Notes: generated by a model not told the origin, from the letters alone. A stretch of DNA of 23,330 nt from Lachnospiraceae bacterium UBA6998 (GCA_002448395.1 DJXS01000090.1:1-23330), one strand, 5' to 3'. Counted from the stretch's first letter, positions 1 to 9,200 are shown. Program-made: numbers and translations.

Positions 1-992
1 ACCGAGACTTCTCCTGTTCCGACTGCCATGACAGCCGAACCATCATCAGGCTGAACGAGCAGTTCACCCAGATCATTGATTCCCATGGCAGTCCCCTCGA
101 AGGGCGTCGAGGGATCCAGAACTCTGACTTTCCGTCCTCTGTTAACCAACGCGCTCTCATATTCCTCCCTCAGAGGTTTGAGGATCTGCGCCTCGGCAAA
201 TCTTTCATAATATTCTTCAAAATATTTCCAGACCGCTGCCGTCAGGTCCGCCCTGCTGACCTCTCTTCCAAGTGCCAGAGCCAGCGACCCGGCTGTCTGA
301 CTGATCTCCTCCGGAAACTCAGTCTGATTTACATTGATCCCGATCCCGATCACAATGTCCCGGATCTCCTTCTCCTCCATGCGCATCTCTGTCAAAATAC
401 CACAGATCTTATGGTAATCCCCTCCCCGGGCGCTCACCACAATGTCGTTGGGCCACTTGATTCCAAATGCGCACTCATTTCCGTAAAGTTCCTTACAGGC
501 CCTGTATACAGCGAGAGCCATAACCAGAGTCAGCATCGGAGCCGTTTCAGGTCTGAAATCGGGCTTTAAGAGAATGCTCATATAGATATTGACGCCGGCC
601 GGAGAGATCCAGGTGCGTCCTCTTCTGCCCTTTCCGGTCGTCTGTTTGGAGGTCACTGCCAGCGTTCCCTGAGGGTATCCCAGGTCTGAGAGGGCAAAAA
701 TATCCGCGTTCGTGGAGCCTGTCTCCTCAGAATAGATCAAAGGATGGCCGGCCCAGATGGTCGTCAGCTTCCTCTCCAGCTCCTCCCGGTTAAAGAGATC
801 TCTTCCTTCCACAGAAAGAAGGCGGTACCCCTTATTGGTCACCGCCTCGATCGGATATCCGTCTTCCTTTAGTCTGTTTATGATCTTCCAGACAGCTGTT
901 CTCGACACGCCCAGCGTCTCGCAGAGCTGCTGCCCGGACACATAAGCGTCAGCTTCCCTGAGCTGGCGCAAAACTTCCTGTTTTCTGTCCAT
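1..992 (-). CDS. birA: Bifunctional biotin operon repressor / biotin-protein ligase (partial)
   Basis: Activates biotin to biotinyl-AMP and attaches it to carrier lysines, for example on biotin-dependent carboxylases; with a DNA-binding domain it can also repress biotin genes. Translated directly, the protein begins MDRKQEVLRQLREAD and has an N-terminal helix-turn-helix (about residues 1-60, with VSRTAVWKIINRL). The ligase domain carries the biotin/ATP loop GKGRRGRTW, the KWPNDI motif with the catalytic-region lysine, and CGILTEM. A short C-terminal SH3-like domain follows. 330 residues are visible and the frame is still open at base 1; since the family is about 320-330 aa and the last residues read GEVSV, only a few are missing. 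The start is the ATG at 992 with a weak AGGCGG upstream. It lies 63 bases after the carbamoyltransferase gene with no terminator seen between them, so co-transcription is likely. The helix-turn-helix makes this a regulator-type BirA rather than a stand-alone ligase. Confidence 0.95.
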   Translation of the reverse strand, partial: MDRKQEVLRQLREADAYVSGQQLCETLGVSRTAVWKIINRLKEDGYPIEAVTNKGYRLLSVEGRDLFNREELERKLTTIWAGHPLIYSEETGSTNADIFALSDLGYPQGTLAVTSKQTTGKGRRGRTWISPAGVNIYMSILLKPDFRPETAPMLTLVMALAVYRACKELYGNECAFGIKWPNDIVVSARGGDYHKICGILTEMRMEEKEIRDIVIGIGINVNQTEFPEEISQTAGSLALALGREVSRADLTAAVWKYFEEYYERFAEAQILKPLREEYESALVNRGRKVRVLDPSTPFEGTAMGINDLGELLVQPDDGSAVMAVGTGEVS

Positions 993-1055
993 ATTACTAT
1001 GTACCGCCTGCAAATGATCGGCAATCGATCTGCCGTATAGTTAGTCCGGATGTCT

Positions 1056-2045
1056 TCAGAGCGTTGCTGCCATCACAGCCTTGATGGTGTGCATGCGGTT
1101 CTCAGCCTCCTCAAATACCCTGGAGCCGGGTCCCTCGAAGACTTCATCCGTCACCTCGAGCTCAGCCATACCGAACTGCTCGTAGATCTCTCTGCCAATA
1201 CCGGTTCCCTGATCGTGGAAAGCAGGAAGGCAATGCATGAATATGGCTTTCTCACCGGCGAGGTCCATCAGTTCCTTTGTCACCTGGTAGGGCTTCATCT
1301 CCTCGATCCTCTCCGCCCAGGCTTCCATCGGCTCTCCCATGGATACCCACACGTCCGTGTAGAGGACATCGGCACCCTTAGCGCCTTCCTTAGCGTCCTC
1401 CGTCAGAGTGATGCTGCCGCCGCTTTCAGCCGCGATCTCTCTGCAGGTCTTCACCAGTTCTTCGTCGGGGAAGTACTTTTTGTTGGCGCAGAGAGTGATG
1501 TGCATCCCCATCTTGGCTCCGGCCACCATCCAGCTGTTCGCCATGTTGTAGCGGCAGTCGCCGAAGAAACTGAGCTTTATGCCCTTCACATAGCCGAACT
1601 GCTCTCTGATGGTGAGAAGATCAGCCAGCATCTGGGTGGGATGAAATTCATTGGTCAGGCCGTTCCAGACGGGAACCTTGCTGTATTTTGCCAATTCCTC
1701 GACGATCTCCTGACCATAGCCGCGGTACTCGATGCCGTCGTACATGCCTGCCAGCACGCGGGCGGTATCCGCAATGCTCTCTTTCTTGCCGATCTGAGAT
1801 CCCGAAGGGTCCAGATAGGTTGTCCCCATGCCGAGGTCGTGTCCCGCGACTTCGAAGGAGCAGCGGGTCCTGGTGCTGGTCTTTTCAAAGATCAGCGCGA
1901 TATTCTTTCCCTCAAACATTTTGTGGGGAATGCCTTTTTTCTTCTTGTCCTTGAGATCCGCGGCCAGATCGAGGAAATACCCGATCTCCTCCGCGCTGAA
2001 GTCCAGCAGTTTCAGAAAGTCTCTTCCTTTAAGATTCACAGCCAT
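1056..2045 (-). CDS. argF: Ornithine carbamoyltransferase (ArgF/ArcB)
   Basis: Transfers a carbamoyl group between carbamoyl phosphate and ornithine to form citrulline, in arginine synthesis or, run backwards, in the arginine deiminase pathway. The 329-residue protein shows the carbamoyl-phosphate loop STRTR (57-61), HPTQ (135-138), the ornithine-loop region DVWVSMGE (231-238) and HCLPAFHD (271-278) with the catalytic cysteine. Length and motifs are normal. Overall wording ([37 protein letters not shown]) recalls the ArgI/catabolic ArcB subgroup as I remember it. No arcA or arcC is in view, so the direction of use cannot be told and the symbol could equally be arcB. The ATG at 2045 has AAAGGA about 10 bases upstream. 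It starts 17 bases after the SPFH-protein gene, suggesting the same transcript. Confidence 0.93.
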   Translation of the reverse strand: MAVNLKGRDFLKLLDFSAEEIGYFLDLAADLKDKKKKGIPHKMFEGKNIALIFEKTSTRTRCSFEVAGHDLGMGTTYLDPSGSQIGKKESIADTARVLAGMYDGIEYRGYGQEIVEELAKYSKVPVWNGLTNEFHPTQMLADLLTIREQFGYVKGIKLSFFGDCRYNMANSWMVAGAKMGMHITLCANKKYFPDEELVKTCREIAAESGGSITLTEDAKEGAKGADVLYTDVWVSMGEPMEAWAERIEEMKPYQVTKELMDLAGEKAIFMHCLPAFHDQGTGIGREIYEQFGMAELEVTDEVFEGPGSRVFEEAENRMHTIKAVMAATL

Positions 2046-2062
2046 TGATAGTCTATCCTTTC

Positions 2063-3007
2063 TTACTTCTTTCCGGCAGCTCCGTCTTCCTTGACCATCT
2101 CTTTAAGAGATGCAGCGAGACCCGCAATACCCTGGATCTCCGAAGGGATGATGATCTTGGTTGCCTTGCCGTCTGCCGCCTGGGCAAAAGCTTCAAGGCT
2201 CTTGATCGTCAGGACTGCCTCGTCAGCACCCGCCTCGCGGATCATGCGGATACCGTCTGCGTTCGCCTGCTGCACCTGGCGGATCGCTTCGCTTCGGCCT
2301 GCAGCTTCCTGGATCATCTTCTCCTTCTGAGCTTCCGCGGCAAGGATCGTAGCTCTCTTGTCCGCTTCCGCCTGCAGGATCATGGATTCCTTCTGGCCTT
2401 CTGCCACAAGGATTGCCGACTTCTTCTCACCTTCCGCTTTCAGGATGGACTCACGTCTCTCACGCTCTGCCTTCATCTGCTTCTCCATCGCTTCGCGGAT
2501 CGCGGAAGGAGGAGTGATGTTCTTAAGTTCGACACGGGTGACCTTGATTCCCCAGGGGTCTGTCGCGACGTCCAGAGAGGAGCGCATCTTCGCGTTGATG
2601 ATCTCGCGGGAAGTCAGTGTCTCGTCCAGGTCCAGTTCACCGATGATATTTCTCAGTGTCGTAGCTGTCAGGTTCTCAATAGCCATGATCGGATTCTCAA
2701 CGCCGTATGTAAAGAGCTTCGCGTCCGTGATCTGGAAGAACACGATGGAATCGATCTGCATTGTGACGTTATCCTTCGTGATAACGGGCTGAGGAGGGAA
2801 GTCAACTACCTGCTCCTTGAGGTTGACTCTTCTTGCTACTCTCTCAATGAAAGGGATCTTGAAGTGAAGACCTACGCCCCATGTAGCGCTGTATGCGCCG
2901 AGGCGCTCAATGACATAGGCATGTGCCTGAGGCACAATCTTGATGCAGGATACTGCGATGATGAGCAGAATGATGATCAAAACAGCAATAGCGATAATTC
3001 CGGGCAT
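2063..3007 (-). CDS. SPFH/band 7 (stomatin-like) membrane protein, QmcA family
   Basis: A bacterial stomatin/prohibitin-type protein. The family forms large membrane-bound oligomers and is usually paired with an NfeD protein, as here; roles in membrane microdomains or quality control are known for relatives. One N-terminal membrane helix (about residues 3-22, [15 protein letters not shown]) is followed by the SPFH domain ([16 protein letters not shown] through [14 protein letters not shown]). A charged, alanine- and glutamate-rich coiled coil with repeated AEGxK/AEAxK units covers roughly residues 170-260, with a short tail after it. I chose the ATG at 3007 (314 aa) because GAGG lies 8 bases upstream; a longer frame from 3055 has no such site and would put charged residues before the helix. 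nfeD lies 72 bases upstream on the same strand and argF 17 bases downstream. Confidence 0.9.
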   Translation of the reverse strand: MPGIIAIAVLIIILLIIAVSCIKIVPQAHAYVIERLGAYSATWGVGLHFKIPFIERVARRVNLKEQVVDFPPQPVITKDNVTMQIDSIVFFQITDAKLFTYGVENPIMAIENLTATTLRNIIGELDLDETLTSREIINAKMRSSLDVATDPWGIKVTRVELKNITPPSAIREAMEKQMKAERERRESILKAEGEKKSAILVAEGQKESMILQAEADKRATILAAEAQKEKMIQEAAGRSEAIRQVQQANADGIRMIREAGADEAVLTIKSLEAFAQAADGKATKIIIPSEIQGIAGLAASLKEMVKEDGAAGKK

Positions 3008-3079
3008 TTTGTTTACCTCATTTCTTTCTGGATAGTAACTATGTTTTCCAGGCATTAAGCTGCGATGGCTATGATCCGC

Positions 3080-3544
3080 TTATGCCTTAGCTGCATCTGC
3101 GCTGTCGATTCTCTTTCCGACGATCAGCTTCACGCCTTCGATGGAACGAACCATGACGATCTCGTCCTTCTCAATGACGTGCTCAGGATTGACGCTCCGG
3201 GCGGTCCATTCCTGTCCGTTTACCTGAACGGTCCCCGTGCTCCTGAGATTGTCGATCTTCTCCGTGACGACGGCCTCCCGTCCGATCAGGCTGTCCGCGT
3301 TGGTGGCAACTGTCCCCTTGCGCAGCATCTTTACTGCCATAGGTCTTGTCAGCAGCAGCAGAACGGCTGATCCTGCAATAAAGAGCACAACCTGCAGCCA
3401 CACCGGTCCGCCGGCGACCGCACACAACAGGGCGATCAGGGCCCCTCCTGCAAACCAGATCGTTGTCAGCGCCGAGGTCGCAAACTCAACAAGCAGAAGA
3501 AGCGCTATGGCGATCAGCCAGAATTGTGTCATACTCAATGACAT
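3080..3544 (-). CDS. NfeD-like membrane protein
   Basis: Short NfeD-family protein (154 aa) lacking the N-terminal ClpP-like protease part of long NfeD proteins. Two or three hydrophobic helices occupy about residues 6-66 (LIAIALLLLVEFA, then IWFAGGALIALLCAVAG, then VVLFIAGSAVLLLL). A soluble OB-fold-like C-terminal domain follows at about 80-145, with the typical LIGREAVVTEKI and GTVQVNGQEWTARS stretches. The start at 3544 is supported by a strong AAGGAGGT 7 bases upstream; an ATG nine codons earlier has no such site. NfeD and SPFH proteins are a known conserved pair and are thought to act together at the membrane. It is first in the nfeD-SPFH-argF-birA run. Confidence 0.88.
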   Translation of the reverse strand: MSLSMTQFWLIAIALLLLVEFATSALTTIWFAGGALIALLCAVAGGPVWLQVVLFIAGSAVLLLLTRPMAVKMLRKGTVATNADSLIGREAVVTEKIDNLRSTGTVQVNGQEWTARSVNPEHVIEKDEIVMVRSIEGVKLIVGKRIDSADAAKA

Positions 3545-3599
3545 ATTCAATACCTCCTTCGACATTATCAAATGGTTCTGCAGTATATAACGGAATTGA

Positions 3600-3623
3600 T
3601 CAGCACTTCTTACCTTGTGCTGA
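3600..3623. repeat. 7-bp inverted repeat in the nfeD leader
   Basis: TCAGCAC and GTGCTGA face each other across a 10-base loop, between the proposed nfeD promoter and its start codon. There is no T-run, so it is not an intrinsic terminator. It could be a leader hairpin or an operator; role unknown. Confidence 0.4.
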
Positions 3624-3631
3624 ACAGTTAC

Positions 3632-3660
3632 AATATAGCATAGAAAAACAAACTTTTAAA
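3632..3660 (-). promoter_or_regulatory. Possible sigma-A promoter for nfeD-SPFH-argF-birA
   Basis: On the minus strand TTTAAA (3660-3655) is separated by 17 bases from TATATT (3637-3632). The -10 matches consensus at 5 of 6 positions and the -35 at 4 of 6. It lies in the 167-base gap between the RNA methyltransferase stop and the nfeD start. Prediction by eye only. Confidence 0.4.
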
Positions 3661-3711
3661 TCACTTTCGTGCGGTGCCTTACTCAAGCGGCATGCAAAAT
3701 ATACCGTCTTT

Positions 3712-4506
3712 TCAGCTCTTTCTTCTCTGCCTTGCGGCTTCAAACAAGAGGATCCCCGCTGCCATAGCGGCATTGAGCGATTCGATGCTGCCTTGCATAG
3801 GAATGTGAACTCTCCCGCTTGCCGCGTTCGCGGCCTCCTCTGAAAGCCCGTTCCCCTCATTTCCGATCAGAAAAGCGCAGGGCTTTCTGCAGTCCGTCTC
3901 ATCATAAGGTTTGCTCGCCCGTAAATGAGCTGCATAAACCGCGATGCCATCTTCTTCCCTGAGCCTTCCGATCTCACCGACCAGGTCGTCTGTATAGAGA
4001 AAAGGCATTCTGAAGATCGCGCTCATGGTGGCTCTCACAGTCTTGGGATTGAACAGGTCCACTGTGTCACGGCTCATCAGGACTCCTGTCACTCCTGCCG
4101 CCTCTGCGGTCCTCATCATGGTGCCCAGATTCCCGGGATCCTGGATGTTCTCAAGAAGGAGCAGCAGAGGTGTCCTGCCGTCCGCAGAGCCCAGGAGGTC
4201 TTTCCTTGTATAGGACGGCATCTTCGCCACGCAGAGCACTCCCTGAGGTGTGTCCGTATCTGAGATCTTCCGCATGATCTCTGTCGTGACGATCGTGCAG
4301 CTGCCGGGCGCTGCACCTCCCAGCTTTTCGCCCAGGAACTCTTCTGTCATGTAGATTTCTTTAAGGTACTCCCTCGGAGTATCCGTATAGAGGCGCTCCC
4401 CCTCAATGATGAACACGCCCTCTTCTCTTCTTAACTTTGCTTTTTTGCCCAGGGCCGTCAGTCTTTTGACCCGGGGATTGGAAGCTGAAGTGATTCTCTC
4501 TGTCAT
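3712..4506 (-). CDS. TrmH/SpoU-family RNA 2'-O-methyltransferase
   Basis: Likely methylates the 2'-hydroxyl of a ribose in rRNA or tRNA using S-adenosylmethionine; the target base cannot be read from the sequence. The 264-residue protein has an N-terminal RNA-substrate-binding domain (ITSASNPRVKRL... FIIEGERL, about 4-95). The SPOUT domain shows all three motifs: ENIQDPGNLGTMMRTAEAAG (119-138), FLIGNEGNGLS (212-222) and IPMQGSIESLNAAMAAGI (235-252). The catalytic-region Asn, Arg and Glu residues are present. The start is ATG at 4506 with GGGAG 6 bases upstream; an in-frame TTG at 4521 is less well placed because that GGGAG would then lie inside the coding sequence. A strong hairpin separates it from pfkA, so its expression may be partly independent. 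Close relatives are often annotated RlmB-like or YsgA-like. Confidence 0.9.
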   Translation of the reverse strand: MTERITSASNPRVKRLTALGKKAKLRREEGVFIIEGERLYTDTPREYLKEIYMTEEFLGEKLGGAAPGSCTIVTTEIMRKISDTDTPQGVLCVAKMPSYTRKDLLGSADGRTPLLLLLENIQDPGNLGTMMRTAEAAGVTGVLMSRDTVDLFNPKTVRATMSAIFRMPFLYTDDLVGEIGRLREEDGIAVYAAHLRASKPYDETDCRKPCAFLIGNEGNGLSEEAANAASGRVHIPMQGSIESLNAAMAAGILLFEAARQRRKS

Positions 4507-4524
4507 ATAAAACTCCCGCAATTT

Positions 4525-4554
4525 GAAAGGCCGGACGACTTAATCGCCCGGCCT
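4525..4554 (-). terminator. Intrinsic terminator after pfkA
   Basis: The arms AGGCCGGGCGA and TCGTCCGGCCT (minus strand) form an 11-bp stem with one G-U pair and a 5-base loop. Only a short TTTC follows, so termination may be incomplete. It sits between the pfkA stop and the RNA methyltransferase start. Confidence 0.7.
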
Positions 4555-4582
4555 GTGTAATTACAGTAAAACTGAACAGTCA

Positions 4583-5551
4583 TCACAGATGCTGACTGAT
4601 CTGGTACTCGTACTCCGAAATATTCTTGGTCATAGCAAGAGCTTCCTCGATGTCCAGATCCACGAACTGGCCGTTTCTGTAGCAGACGACCCTGTTCGTC
4701 TTGCCCTGCACCAGGATATCCGCCGCGTACGCGCCCATGATAGATGCATAGTAGCGGTCTTTACAGGTAGGTGATCCGCCGCGCTGCATGTAGCCCAGGA
4801 TCGTCGCACGGGTCTCAATGCCTGTAGCAGCCTCGATCCTTCTGGCCATGGACGTGGAGTGGCCAATACCCTCCGCGTTGATGATCAGATGGTGCTTCTT
4901 GCCCAGACGTCTGTTAATGATGATATGATCGACGATCTTCTGTTCATCGTAGTCATACTTCTCGGGAATCAGGATGTCCTCCGCGCCGTTTGCAATGCCG
5001 CACCAGAGTGCAATATAGCCTGCGTGGCGTCCCATGACCTCGATGATACTGCATCTCTCATGGGAAGAAGATGTATCCTTTACCTTGTCGATCGCTTCCA
5101 TGGCTGTGTTGACAGCCGTATCGAAACCGATCGTGTAATCTGTGCAGGTGATGTCCAGATCAATCGTGCCGGGCAGGCCGATCGTGTTGACGCCGTGGCG
5201 GGAAAGAGCCTGCGCGCCGCGGTAGGAGCCGTCTCCTCCGATCACGACGATTCCGTCAATACCATGCTTTCTGCAGATATCAGCAGCTTTCTGCTGTACT
5301 TCCTCTTCCTTGAACTCAGGGCATCTTGCTGTACCGAGAATAGTGCCGCCCATCTGGATGATACCTGCTACATCGACAGATTTCATCTCCTTGAACTCTT
5401 CGTTCAGAAGGCCCTTGTAGCCTCTCTGAATTCCGATCACTTTGCACTTGTTATGCATCGCTTCTCTGGCAACCGCACGGATCGCCGCATTCATACCGGG
5501 CGAATCTCCGCCGCTGGTCAATACGCCAATTTGTCTTATTTCTTTAGCCAT
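4583..5551 (-). CDS. pfkA: ATP-dependent 6-phosphofructokinase
   Basis: Phosphorylates fructose 6-phosphate to fructose 1,6-bisphosphate, the committed step of glycolysis, in the cytoplasm. The 322 residues are typical of the bacterial type. Seen: the ATP loop GGDSPGMNAA (14-23), GGDGS (105-109), the catalytic PGTIDLD (127-133), MGRHAGY (173-179) and LGYMQRGGSP (252-261). Glycine at 108 and at 128 are the residues typical of ATP-using rather than pyrophosphate-using enzymes. The usual TIDND is TIDLD here, Asn to Leu between the two conserved aspartates, D131 and D133, both of which are kept. ATG at 5551 has CGGAGG 8 bases upstream. It follows dnaE, as in many Clostridia, with its own promoter in the 95-base gap and a hairpin terminator behind. 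Confidence 0.97.
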   Translation of the reverse strand: MAKEIRQIGVLTSGGDSPGMNAAIRAVAREAMHNKCKVIGIQRGYKGLLNEEFKEMKSVDVAGIIQMGGTILGTARCPEFKEEEVQQKAADICRKHGIDGIVVIGGDGSYRGAQALSRHGVNTIGLPGTIDLDITCTDYTIGFDTAVNTAMEAIDKVKDTSSSHERCSIIEVMGRHAGYIALWCGIANGAEDILIPEKYDYDEQKIVDHIIINRRLGKKHHLIINAEGIGHSTSMARRIEAATGIETRATILGYMQRGGSPTCKDRYYASIMGAYAADILVQGKTNRVVCYRNGQFVDLDIEEALAMTKNISEYEYQISQHL

Positions 5552-5607
5552 AACTGGTGCCTCCGCATCTCCAAAGGTTCTATAAAAGTTAAACCTGATA
5601 CTCTATT

Positions 5608-5636
5608 ATTTTATCCCAATATCAGCCTCATTGCAA
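5608..5636 (-). promoter_or_regulatory. Predicted sigma-A promoter for pfkA
   Basis: On the minus strand TTGCAA (5636-5631), a 17-base spacer and TAAAAT (5613-5608). The -10 matches 5 of 6 and the -35 4 of 6 consensus positions. It would give a leader of about 50 bases and let glycolytic pfkA be transcribed apart from the upstream tsaE-dnaE operon. Confidence 0.55.
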
Positions 5637-5646
5637 TTATTCTCGG

Positions 5647-8600
5647 TCATGCGAGGATAACATTATTTTCGCCGAAGCGCTCGGAGAGCTTTTTGACAAG
5701 CATCTCGTCCGCCTTTACGCCCTGCCCCGGCGGAAGTTCCTTCCTCATCCTGGGATTCTTGATAAAGATCACTACTTTGTCCCGTCCGCCGTGCTCGTCT
5801 ATGATCCTTCTGAGGTCCGCCGCGCCGTTTCTGTAGCTTGCCGGATCGTCAAAGCGGATCCAGAGTTTTCTGGGGACCGCGTCAAAAGAGATGACCTGCT
5901 CGCAGATCAGTTTGCCGTCGCGCTCCTCTTCCAGGGAAACCCTGCCGCTCAGAAATACTTTGCCGTCCTCGATAAGTTTCTCGCTCTCCTTCTCGTAAGT
6001 ATTCGGAAAGACAATGACTTCCATACTGCCTGTCATGTCCTCGACATCGAGAAACGCCATGACTTTGTTGTTCTTGGTGTATTTCACTTTTTTGGCAGTG
6101 ATCATACCGCCGATTACGGCTTTCTCTCCGTCCTGCACGCCGGCTTCTCCCGTCTCCTCGTCGAGAAGGAAATCTGACACGCGCTTTGTGATGTGGCTCC
6201 GCCACAGGCCCATGTAGTCCTCCAGAGGATGGCCGCTGACATAGATGCCCAGCACTTCTTTCTCAAATGCCAGCTTCAGCTCTTTGGGGTACTCGCCGAT
6301 GTCCGGCATTGTGATGATGTAGTCCTGTTTGTCCTCCTCGTCCGCGAAGTCAAAGAGCGACATCTGCCCTGCCATATCGTTCTTCTTGGAACTGGACAGG
6401 TCGTCCATCATCCGCATGTAGACGCTCATCAGCTGCTTGCGCGTAGCCCCCAGGCAGTCCAGGGCGCCCGCCTTGATGAAATTCTCTATGACCCTCTTGT
6501 TGACCTCGCGGTCCTTAAGGATCATGCGGGACAGGAAATCGTGAAGATCCCTGAAAGGTCCTCTCTCCTTTCTCTCCGCGATCACGGCATCGATCACAGG
6601 TCTGCCGACCCCCTTGATCGCTGTAAGTCCGTAGCGGATCGCGCCGCCGGATACAGAAAATCCGGCCTCTCCCTCGTTGATATCGGGCGGCAGAAGTTTT
6701 ATTCCCATACTCCGGCAGGTCAAAATATAGCCCGCCACCTTGTTGGGAAAATCGATGACCGAGGTCATCAGCGCAGCCATGAACTCTGTGGGATAGTAAT
6801 ACTTAAGCCACGCGGTCTGGTATGCGACCACAGCGTAGCAGGCCGCATGGGACTTATTGAAGGCGTACTTGGCGAAGTCCATCATCGTGTCGTAGATGTG
6901 GGACGCCACCTGGGTGCTGATCCCCTTGGCTGCACACCCCGGAACGCCTTCTTCCGGATTGCCGTAGACGAAGTTGCGCCTCTCCTGCTCCATGACCTTC
7001 TGCTTCTTCTTGGACATGGCGCGCCGCACCAGGTCGCTTCTGCCCAGCGTATAGCCGCCCAGGTCCCGCACGATCTGCATTACCTGTTCCTGGTATACGA
7101 TACACCCGTATGTGGGCTCTAAGATGGGCTCAAGTTCCTTCGCGTCGTAGGTGATCCGGTCGGGATTCTTCTTGCCGAATATATATTTTGGTATGAAATC
7201 CATGGGACCCGGTCTGTAGAGCGAGATCCCGGCGATGATGTCCTCGAAGTTCTCGGGATGGAGCTCCTTCATGAACCCCTGCATACCGCCGGATTCCAGC
7301 TGGAACACGCCGTCTGTCCTGCCGGTCGAGATCGAGGCGTAGACAGCCGCATCTGCGTAATCCAGGTTCGCGAGATCGACGGGATAGCCGATGGGATTGG
7401 CCTTAACTCTCGCTTTCTCTCCGCCGAGGGCAGGCTCATGGGAAGGATAAGCCCCTCCCGCCTCTTCTATGGAGCGGTTCGCCATGTTCACAGCGTTCTG
7501 AATGACCGTCAGTGTCCTCAGGCCCAGAAAGTCCATTTTCAGAAGTCCCAGTTCCTCGATCGTCGTCATTGTAAACTGGGTGGTCACAGAGCCGTCCGCC
7601 GCTCTTGCAAGGGGAACCAGGTCCTCCGCCGGCTCGGAGCAGATGACAACGCCAGCCGCGTGCACAGAGCTGTGTCTGGGGAGTCCCTCAAGTCTCCGGC
7701 TCATATCGATGAGTTTGCGGACCCGGTCGTCCTCCTCATACACCTTCTTCATGTCCGGATTCTGCTTCAATGCCTTATCCAGAGTCATGCCCAGCTCTGC
7801 CGGCACCATCTTGGCGATGGAATCCACGAAGCCGTAGGGAAGGTCCATAACGCGCCCCACGTCCCTGATCACGCCCTTGGCCTGCAGTGTACCGAAAGTG
7901 ATGATCTGCATGACCTTGTCCGGACCGTATTTCTGCGTCACATAGTCGATGACTTCGCCTCTGCGCTCGAATCCGAAGTCCACGTCGATATCGGGCATGG
8001 ATACTCGTTCCGGGTTCAGGAATCGCTCAAAGAGCAGATTGTATTTGATGGGATCAATGTCCGTGATATGAAGACAGTAAGCGGCGATGCTTCCCGCCGC
8101 GCTTCCTCTTCCGGGTCCGACCATAATGTCGTGCTCCCTGGAGAAATTGATGTAGTCCCAGACGATCAGGAAGTAGTCCACGTAACCCATCTGGCGGATG
8201 GTGTTAAGTTCATACTCCAGTCTCTCCCGCAGCGTACCGTCGTCATCCGGATAGCGCTCCTTCATGCCGTCGTCACAAAGTTTGTTCAGGTAGGTCCAGG
8301 AGTCATAGCCTTCCGGCACCTCGAAGTGAGGGAGCTTTGTGACGCCGAACTCGATCTCCACATTGCAGCGCTCCGCGATCTTATGGGTGTTGTCCAGCGC
8401 CTCCCGGGCATAGGGAAACAGGGCGCGCATCTCCATCTCGCTCTTGACGAAGAACTGCCCGCCCGGATACCGCATCCGGTTCTCATCTGAAAGCTTCTTT
8501 CCTGTCTGAATGCACAGCAAAATATCGTGCGCCTCCGCGTCCTCGGCGTACGTGTAGTGAATATCGTTGGTAGCGATCAGGGGAATTCCCAGGCGCTTGC

Positions 8601-9180
8601 TCATGGACATGAGCGCCATGTTCACCTTCTGCTGGTCCTGATAGCCGTGATCCTGCAGCTCGAGGAAGAAATTTCCCTTTCCGAAGATATCCAGGTATTT
8701 CAGCGCGGCTTTATCCGCTGCCGCAATATCATCCCTGACGATGTTCCTTGCGACTTCTCCGGCCAGACACGCGCTGGACGCGATGATCCCCTCGTGGAAC
8801 TCCCGCAGCAGTTCAATGTCTACTCTCGGTTTGTAGTAATACCCCTCCGTAAAAGAGCGGCTCACGATCTTCATCAGGTTCGCGTAGCCCTTGTTGTTCT
8901 CCGCCAAAAGGATCAGATGGTAATATCGGTCCTCTCCCGCCCCCTGTTCTCTGTCGAAACGGGAACCGGGCGCGACATAGACCTCACAGCCGATGATGGG
9001 CTTGATCCCGGCCTCTTTTGCCGCTTTATAAAAATCGATCACGCCGTACATGACGCCGTGATCGGTTATGGCCGCGCTGTCCATTCCAAGCTCTTTGACT
9101 CGCTTTACATATTCTTTGATCTTGTTGGAGCCGTCCAGCAGTGAATACTCAGTGTGGACGTGCAGATGTGTAAATGCCAT
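5647..9180 (-). CDS. dnaE: DNA polymerase III subunit alpha (DnaE)
   Basis: Family C replicative DNA polymerase. The 1177-residue protein is full length for DnaE. An N-terminal PHP domain (about 1-210) keeps its metal ligands: HLHVH at 5-9, D40/H41 in ITDHG, and E66. The palm carries PDIDVDF, giving catalytic D399 and D401, and the third aspartate D550 in KMDFLGLRT. A helix-hairpin-helix region (GALDCLGATRKQL) and an OB-fold near 1015-1095 (GGMITAKKVKYTKNNKVMAF, cut here) follow. There is no 3'-5' exonuclease insertion in the PHP domain, so this is not PolC. ATG at 9180 has GCGAGG close upstream, and the MAFTHLHVHTEYS beginning is typical. It starts 20 bases after ispD, so it is very likely in the same transcript. 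In Firmicutes DnaE usually works beside PolC, which is not in this window. Confidence 0.98.
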   Translation of the reverse strand: MAFTHLHVHTEYSLLDGSNKIKEYVKRVKELGMDSAAITDHGVMYGVIDFYKAAKEAGIKPIIGCEVYVAPGSRFDREQGAGEDRYYHLILLAENNKGYANLMKIVSRSFTEGYYYKPRVDIELLREFHEGIIASSACLAGEVARNIVRDDIAAADKAALKYLDIFGKGNFFLELQDHGYQDQQKVNMALMSMSKRLGIPLIATNDIHYTYAEDAEAHDILLCIQTGKKLSDENRMRYPGGQFFVKSEMEMRALFPYAREALDNTHKIAERCNVEIEFGVTKLPHFEVPEGYDSWTYLNKLCDDGMKERYPDDDGTLRERLEYELNTIRQMGYVDYFLIVWDYINFSREHDIMVGPGRGSAAGSIAAYCLHITDIDPIKYNLLFERFLNPERVSMPDIDVDFGFERRGEVIDYVTQKYGPDKVMQIITFGTLQAKGVIRDVGRVMDLPYGFVDSIAKMVPAELGMTLDKALKQNPDMKKVYEEDDRVRKLIDMSRRLEGLPRHSSVHAAGVVICSEPAEDLVPLARAADGSVTTQFTMTTIEELGLLKMDFLGLRTLTVIQNAVNMANRSIEEAGGAYPSHEPALGGEKARVKANPIGYPVDLANLDYADAAVYASISTGRTDGVFQLESGGMQGFMKELHPENFEDIIAGISLYRPGPMDFIPKYIFGKKNPDRITYDAKELEPILEPTYGCIVYQEQVMQIVRDLGGYTLGRSDLVRRAMSKKKQKVMEQERRNFVYGNPEEGVPGCAAKGISTQVASHIYDTMMDFAKYAFNKSHAACYAVVAYQTAWLKYYYPTEFMAALMTSVIDFPNKVAGYILTCRSMGIKLLPPDINEGEAGFSVSGGAIRYGLTAIKGVGRPVIDAVIAERKERGPFRDLHDFLSRMILKDREVNKRVIENFIKAGALDCLGATRKQLMSVYMRMMDDLSSSKKNDMAGQMSLFDFADEEDKQDYIITMPDIGEYPKELKLAFEKEVLGIYVSGHPLEDYMGLWRSHITKRVSDFLLDEETGEAGVQDGEKAVIGGMITAKKVKYTKNNKVMAFLDVEDMTGSMEVIVFPNTYEKESEKLIEDGKVFLSGRVSLEEERDGKLICEQVISFDAVPRKLWIRFDDPASYRNGAADLRRIIDEHGGRDKVVIFIKNPRMRKELPPGQGVKADEMLVKKLSERFGENNVILA

Positions 9181-9200
9181 ACTGCCTCGCTTTCAGCCGG

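Noticed and set aside
1020..1045. CGGCA/TGCCG inverted repeat between argF and birA
   Set aside because: Only 5 bp with no T-run; too weak to call as terminator or operator.
1050..3058. Long plus-strand frames (332 and 337 codons) opposite argF and the SPFH gene
   Set aside because: They mirror the real genes almost end to end, lack ribosome binding sites and encode no recognisable domains.
4859..8490. Long plus-strand frames opposite pfkA and dnaE (up to 410 codons)
   Set aside because: Histidine/leucine-rich shadow translations of conserved minus-strand genes, with no start signals or domains.
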